NCBI GenBank assembly: GCA_044375895.1
Contig: JBILLV010000010.1
Span: 1-64,000, forward strand
DNA from: CAISKJ01 sp044375895
GTDB lineage: Bacteria; Myxococcota_A; Polyangia; Polyangiales; Ga0077539
Direction of reading: 5' to 3'
Length of the DNA: 64,000 nucleotides
Part shown: piece by piece, positions 61,190 to 64,000 of the stretch
Layout of the letters: every line of letters starts with the position of its first letter
Position numbering within the stretch: the stretch's first letter is position 1
The notes under the pieces: model-generated
The model's database searches: none
Told to the model about the DNA's origin: nothing
Seen by the model: only the letters and a program-made list of their open reading frames with translations
Made by a program: the position numbers and the translations under genes

Positions 61190-63436
61190 TCAGATGCCGA
61201 GCACTTCGGTCGCCCACGCGGCGCCGAACACCCGCCGCGCAAACGCGCGCATCGCCTCGGCGTCGGGGTTGGTCTGCAGCCCGCGGTACATCGCGTCCTG
61301 CCGATCCCAGCGGAACGACTCGGTCACGGCGCCCGCGCGGTACAGCTCCATCGCGCGCCGCGCGTTCCAGGCCACGAAGGCGCGAAACTGCGTGTGGTCG
61401 CGGAAGTAGCCCGGGTCCCGCGCCTCGACGGCCATCGCCGTGGCGAGCGCGTAGATGGTGAACTCCAGCGTCCCCGCGACGCCGTCGCGCCAGCCGTAGC
61501 GCCACTGGCCCGCGCGCTGGAGGTTGAGGCCCACCTCACTGCCGTTGGTGTAGGCGACCCACTCGTCGAAGATGTAGAGGGGACGGTCGTCCCAGTCCGC
61601 GGCGCCCGTGATGTACATCGCGTAGCGCGACCCGCGGAGGCTCGCCGGCACGTACGCCGCGATCGCCGACTTGCGCATGTTGGGCTCGACGATGATCGCG
61701 ACCCGGTCGTTCATGCAGTAGAAGCCGTTGGCGCGACGCCCGGTGCTGTTGAGGTTGTTGCGCGCGTGCGAGTTGATGCCGTGCGTCGTCTCGTGGCCGT
61801 ACGTGATCAGGTCGGAGTCGGCGTACGTGTTGCCGTACGACGCGGGCAGGTGATTGATGATGTCCGTGAGGCTCGTCCCCCACGAGGCGTTGCTGCGCGA
61901 CTGCTGCGCGCGCCAGCTCACCCACACCACGTCACCCGGCGGCCGGAGCATCGGGTCGGTCATGCCCGGCGGCGGGGGCGGGGGCGGCGGGGGCGGCGGG
62001 GGCGGCGGGGGCGGCACGCCCGCATCGGGGGTGGGCGGCGGGGGCGGCGGGGGCGGCGGCGGCGGCGGGGCCGGCGGCGTCGTCCCGATGCAGACGTGAT
62101 CGTAGGGGATCGGTCGCGACTCGCACGAGGACGCGCAAGGACGCGCCCACAGCTGACCGCTGCGGCAGGTCACCAGCTCCCGGTTGTTGCGGCACAGCCA
62201 GTTGGACCAGTTGGCCGGCGAGCAGCCCTCACCCGTGTTGATTCCCATGGAGCCCGCAGGCGGCGGCGGGGGCGGCGGGGGCGGCGGCGGCGTCGGCGAG
62301 GTCGAACGACAGTAGTCGTCGACGCCCGGCGGCTGCGACACGCACTGCGTCGCGCAGGTGTCCCGCTGCAGCGCGCCCGAGACGCAGCGGACGCGAGTGC
62401 GCGCGTCGATGCACGACCAGATCGTCCAGCCGGTGTAGGGGCCGCAGGGCTCGCCGCTCGGTGCCGTCGCCCGGCAGTAGTCGTCGACGCCGGCGGGCTG
62501 GCTCACGCACCCGTTGGCGCAGGTCTCACGCTGGACCGCGCCCGAGATGCAGCGGACACGGGTGCGCGCGTCGATGCACGACCAGATCGTCCAGCCCTCA
62601 TAGTCACCGCACCCGCTTGGAGTCGGCGGCGGCGGGGGCGGCGTCCCAGGACCCGGCGGGGGCGGCGGGGGCGGGGGAGGGGGCGGCGGCGGGGGCGGCG
62701 TCCCGTCCTCCGCGGTGCGCGGCGGCGCCGAACCCCAGGCCGCGATCTGCTCCACGATGCGGCTGTAGTTGATGGGGATGTCACCGAAGATGTCGCGGCC
62801 TGTGGCGTCGACGATGTAGGCGCTGTTGACGCGCGCGACCGCGCCCTGCGCGTCCCAGAACACCGGGCCGCCCGAGTCGCCCGGGCACAGGCGTGAGGTC
62901 TGCTGCCCCTGGGCGAACACGAACTTCCGCTTCTGACCGCTCCCGATCGACGTGTTGCGTCGCGTGCACCCGTAGCCGAACAGGGTCACGGGCTCACCGC
63001 CGTTGGGGTGACGCCGCGTGATGGCCGCGGGGCGCGCGACGCTCTCCGGCACCGGGACCGACAGGTGGACAAGCGCCACGTCCATGGAATCGTTGCGGCC
63101 GAAGCTGCGGTAGAGGTCGATCGCGAAGCGCTGCTGCTCCTGATCGGAGGCCGCGTGCACGACGAAGCGCCCGTAGGCCCCCGGGCGCGACGTGGTGCCG
63201 AAGTTGACGCAGTGAGCCGCCGTGACGGCCACCTGCGGGGTGATCAGCGTCGCGGTGCACATCCCGCCGCCGACGTAGATCGTGCCAACCTCCGGACGCT
63301 CCCAGGTGATGGCGCCATCGACGACGCCAGAGCCGGTCTGCATCAGGCTCTGATCTGCCGCGCAGCCCGACGAGACGAGGGCGGCGCAGACGGCGGTCCA
63401 GCGGGTGAGGGGGTGATTGCGGGTGGTGCGCTTCAT
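61190..63436 (-). CDS. Trypsin-like protease fused to Cys repeats and a zincin-like domain
   Basis: A 748-residue exported protein (weak lipobox SSGC25). Residues about 38-235 are a chymotrypsin-fold protease with a complete triad: TAAHC (His75), DVALV (Asp119) and GDSGGP (Ser188). Three Cys-rich modules follow, separated by Pro-rich linkers: two near-identical (YEGWTIWSCIDARTRVRC and YTGWTIWSCIDARTRVRC) and one more distant (ANWSNWLCRNNRELVTC). The C-terminal about 260 residues contain the zinc motif HETTH (547-551) with Glu624 as possible third ligand in DEWVAYTNG, thus a zincin-like peptidase. A double protease in one chain. Starts with ATG; no partner gene overlaps. Confidence 0.88.
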   Translation of the reverse strand: MKRTTRNHPLTRWTAVCAALVSSGCAADQSLMQTGSGVVDGAITWERPEVGTIYVGGGMCTATLITPQVAVTAAHCVNFGTTSRPGAYGRFVVHAASDQEQQRFAIDLYRSFGRNDSMDVALVHLSVPVPESVARPAAITRRHPNGGEPVTLFGYGCTRRNTSIGSGQKRKFVFAQGQQTSRLCPGDSGGPVFWDAQGAVARVNSAYIVDATGRDIFGDIPINYSRIVEQIAAWGSAPPRTAEDGTPPPPPPPPPPPPPPPGPGTPPPPPPTPSGCGDYEGWTIWSCIDARTRVRCISGAVQRETCANGCVSQPAGVDDYCRATAPSGEPCGPYTGWTIWSCIDARTRVRCVSGALQRDTCATQCVSQPPGVDDYCRSTSPTPPPPPPPPPPPAGSMGINTGEGCSPANWSNWLCRNNRELVTCRSGQLWARPCASSCESRPIPYDHVCIGTTPPAPPPPPPPPPPPPTPDAGVPPPPPPPPPPPPPPPPGMTDPMLRPPGDVVWVSWRAQQSRSNASWGTSLTDIINHLPASYGNTYADSDLITYGHETTHGINSHARNNLNSTGRRANGFYCMNDRVAIIVEPNMRKSAIAAYVPASLRGSRYAMYITGAADWDDRPLYIFDEWVAYTNGSEVGLNLQRAGQWRYGWRDGVAGTLEFTIYALATAMAVEARDPGYFRDHTQFRAFVAWNARRAMELYRAGAVTESFRWDRQDAMYRGLQTNPDAEAMRAFARRVFGAAWATEVLGI

Positions 63437-63463
63437 GGGTCGGGGGTGCTCCGATGAGTGAAC

Positions 63464-64000
63464 TCAGGGCTCAGCGAGGATGGCATCCACGGTCGAGCGG
63501 ATGCGAGAGATGCGCGGCGCGGCCTCGGCGAGGCGCAGGCGACCGCGCCGGTCGATGATCGCCACGAAGGGGTACGCCGTGACACGGACGCTGCGGTTGA
63601 TGGTGTTGCCGGGGTCGGCCACCATGCGCGACGTGAGGCCGAAGCGCGTCTGCCAGCGCAGCGCGAAGTCCACCGTCGCGGGGCTGCGATCGGAGTTCTC
63701 CGTGAGCAGCGAGACCACGCGAAGACCGCGCGACGCGTAGGGCGCGGTGATCTGCGACTGAATCTGCGGCGCCTCCATCTGGCACGCCCCGCACCACCCG
63801 GTGCCCACCACGATGAGGGTCGCGCGGGCGTTGCAGTACTCGCTCCCGTAGAAGTCGTAGGGAGCGCGGGTCTCGCACGACGTGGCGCGCGGCGCCGTGA
63901 AGTTGCACGCGCCAGGCGAGGTGCAGAAGCCCGTGGTGGGCGTCGTTGCGATGCACATCGGCGCAGGGGGCGGCGGAGGAGGCGGCGGCGGCGGCGGCGG
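63464..64000 (-). CDS. Thioredoxin/TlpA-like redoxin, 5' truncated
   Basis: The frame is open through the right end of the window. Upstream of the only internal ATG (63958) it reads twelve Pro and an Ala-Pro pair, a Pro-rich linker like those in the neighbouring protease, so the true N terminus lies outside. The visible part is a redoxin: active site VVGTGWCGACQMEAPQIQSQ, then SRGLRVVSLLTE and AYPFVAIIDRRGRLRL with the cis-Pro. Four more Cys precede the active site. A periplasmic thiol oxidoreductase attached by a linker is likely. Same direction as the trypsin-zincin gene, 27 bases upstream of it. Confidence 0.85.
   Translation of the reverse strand, partial: PPPPPPPPPPPPAPMCIATTPTTGFCTSPGACNFTAPRATSCETRAPYDFYGSEYCNARATLIVVGTGWCGACQMEAPQIQSQITAPYASRGLRVVSLLTENSDRSPATVDFALRWQTRFGLTSRMVADPGNTINRSVRVTAYPFVAIIDRRGRLRLAEAAPRISRIRSTVDAILAEP

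Noticed and set aside
61190..63436. Idea that the trypsin domain is the effector of the EAD protein next to it
   Set aside because: The protease is exported and carries no EAD, whereas EAD systems act in the cytoplasm; neighbours only by position.
1..64000. tRNA, rRNA, riboswitches and integrase attachment sites
   Set aside because: Nothing recognisable by eye; a covariance-model scan would be needed to exclude small RNAs.

Overview
The window comes from a very GC-rich myxobacterium-like genome (Myxococcota; the Polyangia/Sandaracinus side is likely but not provable here). The signs are an eukaryote-like Ser/Thr kinase fused to AAA and TPR modules, a FHA-free pseudokinase with a cyclic-nucleotide domain, PEGA/TPR proteins, FGE-sulfatase-fold lipoproteins, MopE-type CxxxxDxDCDG motifs, a MYXO-CTERM-like tail, and many lipoproteins with Asp/Ala/Pro-rich linkers behind the lipobox. 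No rRNA, tRNA, CRISPR array or prophage was recognised. The ends of the window cut through two genes.

Layout. 1-5 kb: a truncated Cys-rich repeat protein, a DUF1295 membrane enzyme, then a leftward set of acyl-CoA ligase, TPR/PEGA protein and FGE-fold lipoprotein. 7-15 kb: small lipoproteins, a STAND-like/TPR/winged-helix regulator with a degenerate P-loop, a VTPDAP-repeat lipoprotein, and a pseudokinase-cNMP protein coupled to a cNMP-domain protein. 15-26 kb: photolyase; a tightly overlapped operon of an esterase-like lipoprotein (apparently circularly permuted), an MDR oxidoreductase and a PDZ-hydrolase; then a 1278-residue kinase-cyclase-like-AAA-TPR regulator. 26-35 kb: lipoproteins, an L,D-transpeptidase, and a patch of beta-propeller genes with two decayed fragments, followed by a second FGE-fold lipoprotein. 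35-36.3 kb: a RAYT/Y1 transposase between inverted REP-like arms. 36-50 kb: birA-nadC, an HD-kinase fusion, a giant Cys-rich/RCC1 lipoprotein, a HEAT-repeat protein, an esterase, AlaX. 50-64 kb: a c-type-cytochrome lipoprotein, a 216-bp near-perfect inverted-repeat element, YhbY, an M23 peptidase, a tautomerase-RidA fusion, a PhnD-PhnE fusion, an effector-associated-domain membrane protein, a trypsin-zincin fusion lipoprotein and a truncated redoxin.

How it works together. Most of the coding capacity is envelope or secreted: about fifteen lipoproteins, hydrolases, peptidoglycan enzymes and display-type repeat proteins. The housekeeping part is thin (nadC, birA, photolyase, AlaX, YhbY, acyl-CoA ligase). 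The most unusual items are the permuted esterase, the trypsin-zincin fusion, the pseudokinase-cNMP pair, the double-EAD membrane protein, the 68-bp-arm inverted repeat, and the RAYT with its flanking repeats. I did not find a single multi-gene system that I can prove to be new.
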